DNA of 64,000 bases from Lachnospiraceae bacterium. GTDB taxonomy: Bacteria; Bacillota; Clostridia; Lachnospirales; Lachnospiraceae. A model generated the notes under the pieces. The model did no database searches and was not told where the DNA came from. It saw only the letters and a list, made by a program, of their open reading frames with translations. Shown here piece after piece: positions 25,638-34,446 of this stretch. Where the stretch lies: positions 162,593 to 226,592 of the forward strand of contig SVEQ01000007.1 of NCBI GenBank assembly GCA_015057325.1, written 5' to 3'. The first letter of the stretch is position 1, and each line of letters opens with the position of its first letter. Position numbers and translations under genes: made by a program.

Positions 25638-26972
25638 ATGTTTGATAACAAAACAGAACAACAGGCACGAGAAGAGATTTTAAAAATAGTAGCAGAGTAT
25701 TGTGATACTTATCACAATAAAAAGGAATATAAAAGAGGTGATCGTATACCTTACGCATCAAGAGTTTACGATCATGATGAGATGGTTAATCTTGTGGACA
25801 GTTCATTAGAGTTTTGGCTCACTTCCGGAAGATATACAGATGAGTTTGAAAAAGAATTTGCAAAATATCTTGACGTGAAATATTGTTCATTGGTTAATTC
25901 AGGTTCTTCTGCTAACTTGTTGGCATTTATGACTTTAACATCTCATTTATTGGGTGATAGAAGAATTAACCGTGGTGATGAGGTTATTACCGTTGCCGCA
26001 GGTTTCCCAACAACAATTGCTGCAATTATACAGTACGGTGCAATCCCTGTATTTGTGGATATGAATATACCTCAGTATAACATTGATGTAACTCAGTTAG
26101 AGGATGCATTATCTGACAAGACAAAAGCTGTTATGATTGCTCATACATTGGGTAATCCGTTTGATTTAGAAGTTGTTAAGAAGTTTTGTGACAAGCATGG
26201 ATTATGGCTTGTAGAAGATAATTGTGATGCTTTGGGATCAACATATACAATTGATGGAGTTACAAGACACACCGGAACAATCGGTGATATCGGAACATCA
26301 AGTTTCTACCCGCCACATCATATGACTATGGGTGAGGGTGGAGCAGTATATACGAACGATGCACTCCTTAATAAAATAGTTCGTTCAATGAGAGACTGGG
26401 GACGTGATTGCGTATGTCCTTCCGGAAGAGATAATATGTGCGGGCATCGTTTTGATAAGCAATACGGAGAACTTCCTTTAGGCTATGATCACAAATACGT
26501 ATACTCTCATTTTGGATATAATCTTAAAGCTACAGATATGCAGGCGGCAGTTGGCTGCGCACAGCTTAAGAAATTCCCTAAGTTTGTAGAGCGCAGAAAA
26601 CATAATTTTGCCAGACTCAAAGACGGACTCAAAGGACTTGAAGATAAATTAATCCTTCCCGAGCCTTGCAGAAACTCGGATCCAAGCTGGTTTGGATTCC
26701 TCATTACATGTAAGGAAGGAACAGATAAGAACAAAGTTGTTCAGTATCTTGAGGACCATGGCGTTCAGACAAGAATGCTGTTTGGTGGTAATATGGTAAA
26801 ACAACCATGTTTTTCGGAAATGAAGAATTCAGGTGAAGGATATCGTGTTATTGGAGATCTTCATGTTACTGACAGAATCATGAATGATACTTTCTGGATT
26901 GGAGTTTATCCCGGAATGACAGATGAAATGATTGATTACATGGTAGAAATGATTAAAGAAGCGGTAAAGTAA
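25638..26972 (+). CDS. rfbH: CDP-6-deoxy-4-keto-glucose 3-dehydrase (E1)
   Basis: PMP-dependent, iron-sulfur enzyme removing the C3 hydroxyl from CDP-4-keto-6-deoxyglucose. The 444-residue protein has the aminotransferase fold but His227 in SSFYPPHHMTMGEGG replaces the PLP-binding lysine, the diagnostic change of this family. Candidate [2Fe-2S] cysteines are Cys196 (EDNCDALG) and Cys258, 260 and 268 (DWGRDCVCPSGRDNMCG). The family needs a reductase partner (E3); no ferredoxin-type E3 gene is seen in the window, so a host reductase must serve. The ribosome site AGAGAGG precedes ATG 25638. Product: CDP-4-keto-3,6-dideoxyglucose, substrate of abequose-, paratose-, ascarylose- or yersiniose-type enzymes. 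Confidence 0.94.
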   Translation: MFDNKTEQQAREEILKIVAEYCDTYHNKKEYKRGDRIPYASRVYDHDEMVNLVDSSLEFWLTSGRYTDEFEKEFAKYLDVKYCSLVNSGSSANLLAFMTLTSHLLGDRRINRGDEVITVAAGFPTTIAAIIQYGAIPVFVDMNIPQYNIDVTQLEDALSDKTKAVMIAHTLGNPFDLEVVKKFCDKHGLWLVEDNCDALGSTYTIDGVTRHTGTIGDIGTSSFYPPHHMTMGEGGAVYTNDALLNKIVRSMRDWGRDCVCPSGRDNMCGHRFDKQYGELPLGYDHKYVYSHFGYNLKATDMQAAVGCAQLKKFPKFVERRKHNFARLKDGLKGLEDKLILPEPCRNSDPSWFGFLITCKEGTDKNKVVQYLEDHGVQTRMLFGGNMVKQPCFSEMKNSGEGYRVIGDLHVTDRIMNDTFWIGVYPGMTDEMIDYMVEMIKEAVK

Positions 26973-26973
26973 T

Positions 26974-28143
26974 ATGAAAAAGATTGCGGTTGTAACAGCC
27001 ACTAGAGCTGAATATGGTTTGTTGGTTCCTCTAATTTCCAAATTGCATGACGAGCCGTCGATAGATATGCAATTGATTGTTTCGGGAACGCATTTGCTTG
27101 AGAAATATGGTCACACGATTGATTATATAAGGCAGGATAATTTTGATGTGTCGTATGAGGTGCCGATTTTGGACGAAAACGGTTCCAGTGATGAGGTTCA
27201 GGCATCAAAGGCTGTTGCACACGCTGTGGAGCAGTGTGGAGAGATTTTTTTTAAAGAAAAATATGATGCTCTTGTTGTCTTGGGAGATCGTTACGAGCTC
27301 CTTGGATTTTGTTCGGCTGCCGTAATATGTAGAATACCGATAATACATATTCATGGCGGTGAGATAAGTGAAGGTGCTATTGATGATAAGATAAGACATG
27401 CCATAACAAAAATGTCATCTATCCATTTCCCTTCGATTAAGGAGTATGCCGACAGGATAATTCAGATGGGTGAGAATAGTGCTCACGTCCATGCTGTTGG
27501 TGCACTTGGTATAGATAATGCCATGCATTTAAACCTTATTGAAAAAAACGAGCTTTTTGAAGGTTTAAATATTCATACAGAACTTCCTGTTGCCGCGGTT
27601 ACGTATCATCCGGTCACGGGAAGTTTATCTTCTTCTCCAAAGGATGAGATGATTCATGTTTTGGATGCTTTATATGCATCGGGAGTTTATTCCGTAATTA
27701 CAATGCCTAATAGTGATGTTGGCGGTGATGACATTTATAAGGCTATTATGCAGTATTGTGAACAATATCCTGAACGTTTTTCATTACACAAAAGTCTTGG
27801 ACAGGTAAGGTATTTGAGTTTGTTAAAACATGCCGATGTTATGGTTGGTAATTCTTCTAGCGGAATTCTGGAAAGTGCGTCTTTTGCCCTGCCTACAGTT
27901 AATATAGGAGACAGACAAAAGGGCAGGATTGCACCTAAGAACGTTGTACACTGCATATGTGAAAAATCGGCAATAGAGGATGCTATAATGCGTTGTCTAT
28001 CAGATGATTTTAAGGAGTCATTAAAGGGTTACGTTAATCCATATGGAGATGGTAATGCAGCTGACAGGATGCTCTCTGTAATTATGTCCACGGATTTTGG
28101 TGATGAGACATTGATATGTAAGCATTTTTATGATATGGGATGA
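26974..28143 (+). CDS. legG: Hydrolysing UDP/GDP-HexNAc 2-epimerase, NeuC/LegG family
   Basis: Removes the nucleotide and inverts C2 of the activated amino sugar to give the free ManNAc-type precursor of a nonulosonic acid. The 389-residue protein has VVTATRAEYGLLVPLI, LIVSGTHLLEKYGHTI, VVLGDRYELLGFCSAA, IHIHGGEISEGAIDDKIRHAITKMS and VGNSSSGILESASF, all family blocks. The presence of legB and legC homologues later in the locus points to LegG (acting on GDP-diacetamido sugar) and not sialic-acid NeuC. It starts two bases after rfbH and is followed directly by a NeuD-like gene and a NeuB/LegI gene. Confidence 0.88.
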   Translation: MKKIAVVTATRAEYGLLVPLISKLHDEPSIDMQLIVSGTHLLEKYGHTIDYIRQDNFDVSYEVPILDENGSSDEVQASKAVAHAVEQCGEIFFKEKYDALVVLGDRYELLGFCSAAVICRIPIIHIHGGEISEGAIDDKIRHAITKMSSIHFPSIKEYADRIIQMGENSAHVHAVGALGIDNAMHLNLIEKNELFEGLNIHTELPVAAVTYHPVTGSLSSSPKDEMIHVLDALYASGVYSVITMPNSDVGGDDIYKAIMQYCEQYPERFSLHKSLGQVRYLSLLKHADVMVGNSSSGILESASFALPTVNIGDRQKGRIAPKNVVHCICEKSAIEDAIMRCLSDDFKESLKGYVNPYGDGNAADRMLSVIMSTDFGDETLICKHFYDMG

Positions 28144-28147
28144 TAAT

Positions 28148-28789
28148 ATGGAAGATAGGTATGTAGTTTTAGGGGCCGGAGGGCATTCAAAAATTATATT
28201 AAATATTTTATGCATGAATGGGAAAAATATACAAGGATTAACGGATGTTTCCTATAAAGACGGTGATTTATGCATGGGTTATCCTCTTCTTGGGACAGAT
28301 GATATTTTAGAAGAGTTATATAAAGACGGTGTAAGATGTGCCGCGATAGGAATAGGTCATGTTGGCAATCCTCGCATTCGTAACAATGTATATGCAATGG
28401 CCAAGAATATTGGTTTTTCTTTTCCTAATATAATTCATTCTTCGGCAACAGTGGCTGATACTGTAATTTTGGGTGAAGGCAATCTTTTAAGTGCCGGATG
28501 CATTATTAACCCTGATTCATGCATCGGAGATATATGTATAATTAACACGGGTGCCGTTATAGAACACGATGTTATCATTGGAAAAGGAGTTCATATTGCA
28601 CCTCATTCGACTGTTCTTGGGGCGGCAAGAATCGGTGATGATACGCTTATTGGTGCGGGAAGTACGATTATTCAAGGAGTTACCATCGGGCGTAACTGTA
28701 TTATAGGAGCCGGAGCGGTTGTTCTTGAAGATATTGAAGATAATAGTGTTATTGTCGGTAATCCCGGTCGATTGATAAAAAGGAGATAG
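28148..28789 (+). CDS. Sugar N-acetyltransferase, NeuD/PglD/LegH family
   Basis: Left-handed beta-helix acyltransferase with an N-terminal Rossmann-like sugar-binding domain (VVLGAGGHSKIILNIL, residues 6-21) and hexapeptide repeats from about residue 100 (EHDVIIGKGVHIAPHSTVLG, IGAGSTIIQGVTIG, NPGRLIKRR at the end). In this setting it most likely acetylates the C4 amino group of the UDP/GDP-linked amino sugar (LegH step); O-acetylation of the nonulosonate as in NeuD is the alternative. The frame is open from ATG 28130 but that overlaps the epimerase; ATG 28148 follows GGGA (28137-28140) and gives a 213-residue protein. Confidence 0.83.
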   Translation: MEDRYVVLGAGGHSKIILNILCMNGKNIQGLTDVSYKDGDLCMGYPLLGTDDILEELYKDGVRCAAIGIGHVGNPRIRNNVYAMAKNIGFSFPNIIHSSATVADTVILGEGNLLSAGCIINPDSCIGDICIINTGAVIEHDVIIGKGVHIAPHSTVLGAARIGDDTLIGAGSTIIQGVTIGRNCIIGAGAVVLEDIEDNSVIVGNPGRLIKRR

Positions 28790-28791
28790 AT

Positions 28792-29799
28792 ATGGGAGTT
28801 TATATAATTGCAGAGGCAGGTGTCAATCACAACGGAGACATTGATATTGCGTTGCAAATGATAGACAAAGCAAAGGAATGTGGAGTTGACTGTATTAAGT
28901 TTCAGACATTTAAAACAGAGAAACTTGTAACAAAGGATGCTAAGAAAGCCGAATATCAGGTTCTAAACACCGAAAATGCAGATAGTCAGTTTTCCATGTT
29001 AAAGGCTTTGGAGTTATCATTTGAAGATTTCAAAATATTAAAAGAACATTGTGACGAGGTTGGTATTGACTTCATGTCAACCCCGTTTGATATGGAATCT
29101 GTTGATGTGTTGGAAAAACTCGGAGTTAAAGAATACAAAATGTCTTCCGGGGACATTACTAATAAACAGCTGCTAGAATATGTAGCCTCTAAGAATAAGC
29201 CTATGATAATATCAACCGGAATGTGTGATATGGATGAGGTTAAAGAAGCTGTTGGCTGGATTGAGAATATGGGCAACAAAGATATTACACTTTTACATTG
29301 TACATCTAACTATCCCGCGCCATATGAAGAAGTTAATATGCTGTCGATGTTGACACTTAAGAATGCTTTTCCGTATCCTGTGGGATACTCAGACCATACA
29401 AAGGGCGTGATAATACCAATTACCGCTGTAGCTATGGGGGCAAAGGTCATAGAAAAACATTTTACTTTGGACAAAAACATGAAGGGTCCTGACCACAAAG
29501 CGTCGTTGGATGTTGCGGAACTTAAGGATATGGTTGACGCAATACGTATTGTTGAAGTATCAAAGGGTGATGGGATTAAGGCACCTGCTAAAAGTGAATT
29601 AAGTACAAGAAGTGTTGCAAGAAAAAGTATTGTTGCAAAGGCAGCAAAGAGAAAAGGCGATGTTTTAACAAGTGATGATATTACAATTAAGAGACCCGGT
29701 GATGGTATACCACCTAAATATATGGATGAAATAATTGGTAAAGAACTTGTTAGAGATATAGCGCAGGACGAATTATTACAATTTGAGGATTTGAAGTAA
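28792..29799 (+). CDS. legI: Nonulosonic acid synthase, NeuB/LegI family
   Basis: Condenses phosphoenolpyruvate with a ManNAc-like sugar to form a nine-carbon acid. The 335-residue protein has a TIM-barrel domain (IIAEAGVNHNGDIDIALQMID, CIKFQTFKTEKLV, FMSTPFDMES, ISTGMCDMDEV, LLHCTSNYPAP, GYSDHTKG, EKHFTLDKNMKGPDHKASL) and a C-terminal SAF antifreeze-like domain (about 275-335, SIVAKAAKRKGDVLTSDDI, KRPGDGIPP). All are diagnostic. AAAAGGAG precedes ATG 28792. Its product would normally be CMP-activated by LegF/NeuA, but no such gene is seen in the window. Confidence 0.93.
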   Translation: MGVYIIAEAGVNHNGDIDIALQMIDKAKECGVDCIKFQTFKTEKLVTKDAKKAEYQVLNTENADSQFSMLKALELSFEDFKILKEHCDEVGIDFMSTPFDMESVDVLEKLGVKEYKMSSGDITNKQLLEYVASKNKPMIISTGMCDMDEVKEAVGWIENMGNKDITLLHCTSNYPAPYEEVNMLSMLTLKNAFPYPVGYSDHTKGVIIPITAVAMGAKVIEKHFTLDKNMKGPDHKASLDVAELKDMVDAIRIVEVSKGDGIKAPAKSELSTRSVARKSIVAKAAKRKGDVLTSDDITIKRPGDGIPPKYMDEIIGKELVRDIAQDELLQFEDLK

Positions 29800-30644
29800 T
29801 GGAAATGAAGAAAGTTTTGCTGACCGGAGGGTCGGGTTTTATCGGTAGAAATATAAAGGAATATCTTAGTGGTGTATGTAAGCTTTATGCACCTACAAGA
29901 AAAGAACTGAATCTTTTGGATGAAGGAGAAGTAAGAACTTATATAAAAGAAAACAAAATAGATATTGTTATTCATTCGGCAAATCCCAATCCGGTAAAAA
30001 ATGAATTAGACAAACCTCAAACAATGTTTGAGGACAGTATCAGAGTTTTTATGAATTTGTATAATGCACAGGATTATTATGAGAGAATGTACACTTTAGG
30101 ATCCGGCGCAGAGTATGACAAGAGCAAGGATATAGTATTGATTAAAGAGGATGAAGAAGGTCGGTCAGTACCATATGATTCGTACGGCTTGGCAAAGTTT
30201 GCCATTAATCGGATTATAGAGGGAAGCAGCAAACAATGTAATCTAAGGATATTTGCTTGCTATGGACCTACTGATCATGAATCTAAGTTTATAACACATG
30301 TTATACATTGCTGTATGAAAAATGAAGATATAACAATAAGACAGAATTGTTACTTCGACTATATGCATGTAAGTGACTTAGGAAAAATATTAGAATATTT
30401 TATTTATAATACACCTAAGCATCAAGCGTACAATGTTTGTACCGGAACTCGAAAAACTTTGGAGGAAATTGCAGGGATTGTCAAGGAACAGATGAAATCT
30501 GAAAGCAATATAGTAATACTTAATTCCGGATGGAATAAAGAGTATACAGGTAGTAACGAAAGATTACTTGATGAGATAGGAAAGTATCAATTCATGAGTC
30601 TTGAAGACGGAATAAAGATTCAGATTGAAAGTGAGACGAAATGA
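29799..30644 (+). CDS. NAD-dependent sugar epimerase/reductase
   Basis: Extended short-chain dehydrogenase of 281 residues: cofactor motif LLTGGSGFIGRNI (about 6-18), Ser in LGSGAEYD and catalytic YDSYGLAKF (YxxxK). It acts on nucleotide sugars. Candidates are reduction of the CDP-4-keto-3,6-dideoxyhexose, or of the acetyl-branched product of the YerE-like enzyme encoded two genes later (the YerF role in CDP-yersiniose synthesis). The evidence is context only. The start ATG overlaps the synthase stop by one base, and its own stop overlaps the acyltransferase start (ATGA), so the genes are tightly coupled. Confidence 0.78.
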   Translation: MEMKKVLLTGGSGFIGRNIKEYLSGVCKLYAPTRKELNLLDEGEVRTYIKENKIDIVIHSANPNPVKNELDKPQTMFEDSIRVFMNLYNAQDYYERMYTLGSGAEYDKSKDIVLIKEDEEGRSVPYDSYGLAKFAINRIIEGSSKQCNLRIFACYGPTDHESKFITHVIHCCMKNEDITIRQNCYFDYMHVSDLGKILEYFIYNTPKHQAYNVCTGTRKTLEEIAGIVKEQMKSESNIVILNSGWNKEYTGSNERLLDEIGKYQFMSLEDGIKIQIESETK

Positions 30645-31606
30645 AAATAGAAAAGACTAACGATGAAAAAGATATTTTGATACGAATGAATATGCTTAGA
30701 GGAATGCTTGCTTTAGTAGTTATGCTATCGCATATATGGGGATATACCGGGCTTGTTTTTCTTGTTCCGTTTAATAAGGTCGTTACCATTGCTGTGGCAT
30801 TTTTTTTCTTTCTTTCAGGTTACGGAATGTATGTTTCTAGTAGTATTAAGAAGGGCTATTTGAAAAGTATTCTTTTAAATAAGATTCCTTATTTATTATG
30901 GATGTCAATATTGGCATACTTTTTTAGTGCAATCATGGAAACGGTATTAATAAATAATCAGGATAAAAAGGTTTTTTCACCTATTAGTATTTATAATTTT
31001 TTCAATACTACTAACTGGTATGTATACGAGTTATTGGGATTTTATGTTTTATTTGTTTTAGTTATGAAATTTGTTAACGACAAGTATCGGTTAATGGTAA
31101 TACTTGTTGTTTCGGTTATTGCATTTGTTTGTCTATTTTATTCCGGTCTGGTTGAGGCATACTATAATAGTATTATAGGATTCTGGATAGGAATGTATTG
31201 TGGCAGAAAGGGATGTATAAATATGCTTGACAAGCATACTAAAGGCTACTTGTTAGGCTGGGTAATACTTATATTGTCATTTGCTGCAATGTTTGTTTTG
31301 GACAAACAGTCGTTGGCATTTGCAGCGATAAGGAATGCTGCTGCTGTGGGTGCGTTGATTGCAGTTTTGTATATGATAAGATATTTAAGATTAGATTTAA
31401 AAATATTGAAACTATTAAGTTCAACATCGCCCGAGTTGTATTTTTATCATATGCCTATTGCATTAATATTAAGCTTTATATTTGAAAATGCGTATATTTA
31501 TATGGCGCTTGTCATTGTTAGTTCATATGTAGTAGCATTTATAATTCACCCAATAAATACAAAAGTTCAAAAAACAATCAAAGGAGCGTTGAAGAATGAA
31601 GCGTAG
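30641..31606 (+). CDS. Acyltransferase family 3, integral membrane
   Basis: A 321-residue protein with about nine or ten hydrophobic segments. The N-terminal MLRGMLALVVMLSHIWGYTG carries the essential histidine of acyltransferase-3 enzymes, and FFFFLSGYGMYVSSSIKKGY is the next family block. Members move acetyl or other acyl groups across the membrane onto surface polysaccharides, so O-acetylation of the chain is the likely role. It overlaps the reductase gene by four bases and the TPP-enzyme gene by eleven, so it lies within the modification part of the operon. Confidence 0.84.
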   Translation: MKIEKTNDEKDILIRMNMLRGMLALVVMLSHIWGYTGLVFLVPFNKVVTIAVAFFFFLSGYGMYVSSSIKKGYLKSILLNKIPYLLWMSILAYFFSAIMETVLINNQDKKVFSPISIYNFFNTTNWYVYELLGFYVLFVLVMKFVNDKYRLMVILVVSVIAFVCLFYSGLVEAYYNSIIGFWIGMYCGRKGCINMLDKHTKGYLLGWVILILSFAAMFVLDKQSLAFAAIRNAAAVGALIAVLYMIRYLRLDLKILKLLSSTSPELYFYHMPIALILSFIFENAYIYMALVIVSSYVVAFIIHPINTKVQKTIKGALKNEA

Positions 31607-33368
31607 AGTAGCAGATATTATTATGGACATATTAGTAGAAAATGGAATTACAGACTGTTTTGCAGTTGTTGGCGGCGGTGCTATGCATTTGGATAATGCA
31701 CTTGCGTTAAATGAAAAGATTAATAAATACTTTAATCATCATGAGCAGGCTTGCGCAATGTCAGCAGAAGCGTATGCACGATTAAGCGGTAAAATGGCAG
31801 CAGTGTGCGTTACATCCGGACCGGGAGCGACTAATACTTTGACGGGTGTAATGGGTGCGTGGCAGGATAGCTTGCCGATGATTGTTTTGTCAGGTCAGGT
31901 AAGATATGAAATATCTGTACCCAAATCCGGCCTTTCATTAAGATATAGAGGTATTCAGGAGTATGAAATAGTTCCGGCCGTTAAGCATATGACTAAGTAT
32001 GCGGTTATGATTACTGATCCTTTGTCTATAAAAAGAGAAATGTACAAGGCTATTAGGATTGCTATGGAAGGTAGAAGAGGACCGGTTTGGATAGATGTTC
32101 CGCAGGATATGCAAAATGCGCAGGTTGAGGAAGATGAGTTATATCCAATAGAAGAGTTTAAAGATGAGAAGCCTTATGTTGATTATAATAAAATATTGGA
32201 AATAATAAAAAGTGCTCAAAGACCGTGTATACTTGCAGGCTCAGGTATAAGAAGTGGTGCGGTGATGGATGAATTTGTTGAGTTTGTTGAGAAAGTCGGA
32301 ATACCGGTTATAGGTGGAGCATGGGTTGCAGACAATATGTATATGGATCATGAATTATATTTTGGTCCGTCAGGAAACATTGGTCCAAGAACAGGTAACT
32401 TTATTTTGCAGAATGCAGATTTGATAATTTCACTAGGTAACAGTTTGGGATTTAGGCAGACCGGTTTCAATCAGAAGGATTTTGCGCCTAGGGCAAAGAT
32501 AATAATGGTAGATGCGGATGCGGATGAAGCAAAAAAACCTGGTCTAAATATCACAGAGTTTGTACATCGCGATTTAAAAATGTTCTTTGATGAAATAAAA
32601 AATTACTCTGTTGAGGTCAACCCTGATTCGAGGTGGTTGGATTATTGTATGAAATTAAAAGAAAGATTTGATGCATTCGAAGCTGTAAAAGACATCAAAA
32701 TGGAAGACAGAGTATGCTCTTATTATTTCTGGCAGGTTTTTGAAAAATGGGAGCCGGATGACAGTATTCTTGCATTGGGTAATAACACAGCCAATACCGC
32801 GAAACTACAGATTGGAGTTAGAAAATCAAAACAAAGAGTATTATCTAATTATACTTGTGGCTCGATGGGATATGACCTTCCCGCCGCTATTGGAGCTGCG
32901 GTTGCTTCTAAGAAGAAGGTCTTCTGTGTTACAGGCGATGGAAGCATTATGATGAACCTTCAAGAGTTGCAGACTATTAAGTATTATGATTTACCTATAA
33001 ATGTTGTTGTGTTTTCCAATGGAGGGTATGCGGCAATAAGACAAACCAGCAAAAACTTCTTTAACGGTGTGTGCATTGGCTGCACGGAGGATACCGGTAT
33101 AAGCTTCCCGGATTTTAAAGATGTCGCAAAGACATTTGGGTTTGAATATATAAAATGTAATGACAATGCGTCTGTAGATTCGTGTATCGAAAAAATGATG
33201 AAAAGTAATGGACGTGTTTTGCTTGAAGTAGAGCAGTTGTATGACAATCCGGTAGTTCCGAAGGTTATGTCGCGTTTGGATGAAAACGGAAAAATGTTGA
33301 CGCCGGCATTGCACGATATGGCACCATTTTTATCAGATGAGGATATGAAGTCGTTAATGTTTGATTAA
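31596..33368 (+). CDS. Thiamine-diphosphate carboligase, acetolactate-synthase-like (YerE-like)
   Basis: A 590-residue ThDP enzyme: ThDP-activating Glu50 in NHHEQACAMSAEAYARLSG, the central FAD/NAD-like domain (about 190-340) and the ThDP/Mg motif VTGDGSIMMNLQELQ followed by VVFSNGGY. In polysaccharide loci next to rfbFGH, such enzymes (YerE of Yersinia) add a two-carbon unit from pyruvate to the C4 keto group of CDP-4-keto-3,6-dideoxyglucose, giving a branched sugar. Role in branched-chain amino-acid synthesis is unlikely, as no small subunit or ilv genes are nearby. AAAGGAG precedes ATG 31596. The branched-sugar role is inference from context; the fold is firm. Confidence 0.82.
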   Translation: MKRRVADIIMDILVENGITDCFAVVGGGAMHLDNALALNEKINKYFNHHEQACAMSAEAYARLSGKMAAVCVTSGPGATNTLTGVMGAWQDSLPMIVLSGQVRYEISVPKSGLSLRYRGIQEYEIVPAVKHMTKYAVMITDPLSIKREMYKAIRIAMEGRRGPVWIDVPQDMQNAQVEEDELYPIEEFKDEKPYVDYNKILEIIKSAQRPCILAGSGIRSGAVMDEFVEFVEKVGIPVIGGAWVADNMYMDHELYFGPSGNIGPRTGNFILQNADLIISLGNSLGFRQTGFNQKDFAPRAKIIMVDADADEAKKPGLNITEFVHRDLKMFFDEIKNYSVEVNPDSRWLDYCMKLKERFDAFEAVKDIKMEDRVCSYYFWQVFEKWEPDDSILALGNNTANTAKLQIGVRKSKQRVLSNYTCGSMGYDLPAAIGAAVASKKKVFCVTGDGSIMMNLQELQTIKYYDLPINVVVFSNGGYAAIRQTSKNFFNGVCIGCTEDTGISFPDFKDVAKTFGFEYIKCNDNASVDSCIEKMMKSNGRVLLEVEQLYDNPVVPKVMSRLDENGKMLTPALHDMAPFLSDEDMKSLMFD

Positions 33369-33384
33369 TGTTGAGGTAGAGATT

Positions 33385-34428
33385 ATGCAGGATAAGTATA
33401 TTGTTAATACAGATATTAGTGTTAAAAATGTTATAGAGAAAATGGAGAAAAACCTTATTAAGGCGGTAGTGATTGTTAATGATGATAATAAGGTTGAAGG
33501 GCTGTTTTCAAATGGTGATATGCGTCGCTTTTTTCTTAGCGGAGGTAATCTTTCTGCCAATATTTCTGATGCTATGAACAAGAATCCTCGCTTATATCAT
33601 TCGGAGGATGAAGTAAAAGAAGAACGCAAGATTCAGAATAGAGTAATATATCCCATAATTGATAATGAAGGACATTTAGTTGATGTTTTAGATTTTGATA
33701 ATGCTGATAGTAATGGATATATTAACGACTCTTTGGCAAACGTTCCTCTGGTAATAATGGCCGGAGGAAAGGGCACTCGCTTATATCCATATACCAAAAT
33801 ATTACCGAAACCACTCATTCCGATTGGCGATTATACTATAACTGAAAGAATTATAGAGTCTTTTAGAAAATATGGATGTCAAAATGTTAAGATGATTCTT
33901 AATTATCGCTCTAATATGATTAAGGCTTATATGTCGGACTTAGAAAAGGATTATGAAATTGAGTTTTACGATGAGGATGAGTTCCTTGGAACCGCCGGTG
34001 GATTAAGACTTTTGAAAGATAAAATCAACTCAACCTTCTTCTTGTCTAATTGCGATATACTTGTAAATGCAGACTTGGAATGTATTTATAAAACACATAA
34101 AATGAAAGGAAATAAGATAACATTTGTTTGTTCTATGAAAGATGTTGTTATCCCCTATGGAGTTGTTGAAACTGACGAAGACGGAATGATAACGGAGATG
34201 CAGGAAAAACCCGGTTTTTCGTATCTTATTAATACAGGACTATATATGATTGAACCCGAAGTTATAAATGATATAAAAGAGGGCGAATTCATACATTTAC
34301 CTGAACTTGCGCAAAGATATTTGGATCAGGGACAGAAAGTAGGTGTATTTCCTATTTCAGAAAAAGCATGGATGGATATGGGACAGTTCAATGAGATGGA
34401 AAAAATGATGAAAAATCTGGGAATATAA
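33385..34428 (+). CDS. CBS-domain sugar nucleotidyltransferase (PtmE-like)
   Basis: A 347-residue protein with two N-terminal CBS repeats (about residues 1-120, VVIVNDDNKVEGLFSNGDMRR and YPIIDNEGHLVDVLDF) and a C-terminal nucleotidyltransferase (VIMAGGKGTRLYPYTKILPKP, EDEFLGTAGGLRLL, SNCDILV, GFSYLINTGLYMI). This architecture matches PtmE of the Campylobacter legionaminic acid pathway, which makes the GDP-amino sugar used by LegB. CBS domains suggest adenine-nucleotide feedback. ATG 33385 with GAGGT (33373-33377) is preferred; an in-frame TTG at 33361 overlaps the upstream gene. Together with legB, legC, legG and legI it completes the early part of the pathway. Confidence 0.85.
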   Translation: MQDKYIVNTDISVKNVIEKMEKNLIKAVVIVNDDNKVEGLFSNGDMRRFFLSGGNLSANISDAMNKNPRLYHSEDEVKEERKIQNRVIYPIIDNEGHLVDVLDFDNADSNGYINDSLANVPLVIMAGGKGTRLYPYTKILPKPLIPIGDYTITERIIESFRKYGCQNVKMILNYRSNMIKAYMSDLEKDYEIEFYDEDEFLGTAGGLRLLKDKINSTFFLSNCDILVNADLECIYKTHKMKGNKITFVCSMKDVVIPYGVVETDEDGMITEMQEKPGFSYLINTGLYMIEPEVINDIKEGEFIHLPELAQRYLDQGQKVGVFPISEKAWMDMGQFNEMEKMMKNLGI

Positions 34429-34446
34429 AATACAAGGTGGTGTGAT

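Noticed and set aside
29310..29975. 221-residue open frame on the minus strand
   Set aside because: It lies opposite legI, whose protein matches the NeuB family along its full length; no ribosome site, no recognisable domain.
31596..33368. Acetolactate synthase for branched-chain amino acids
   Set aside because: No regulatory subunit or ilv genes nearby; the gene is embedded in a sugar-modification operon. Not fully excluded.
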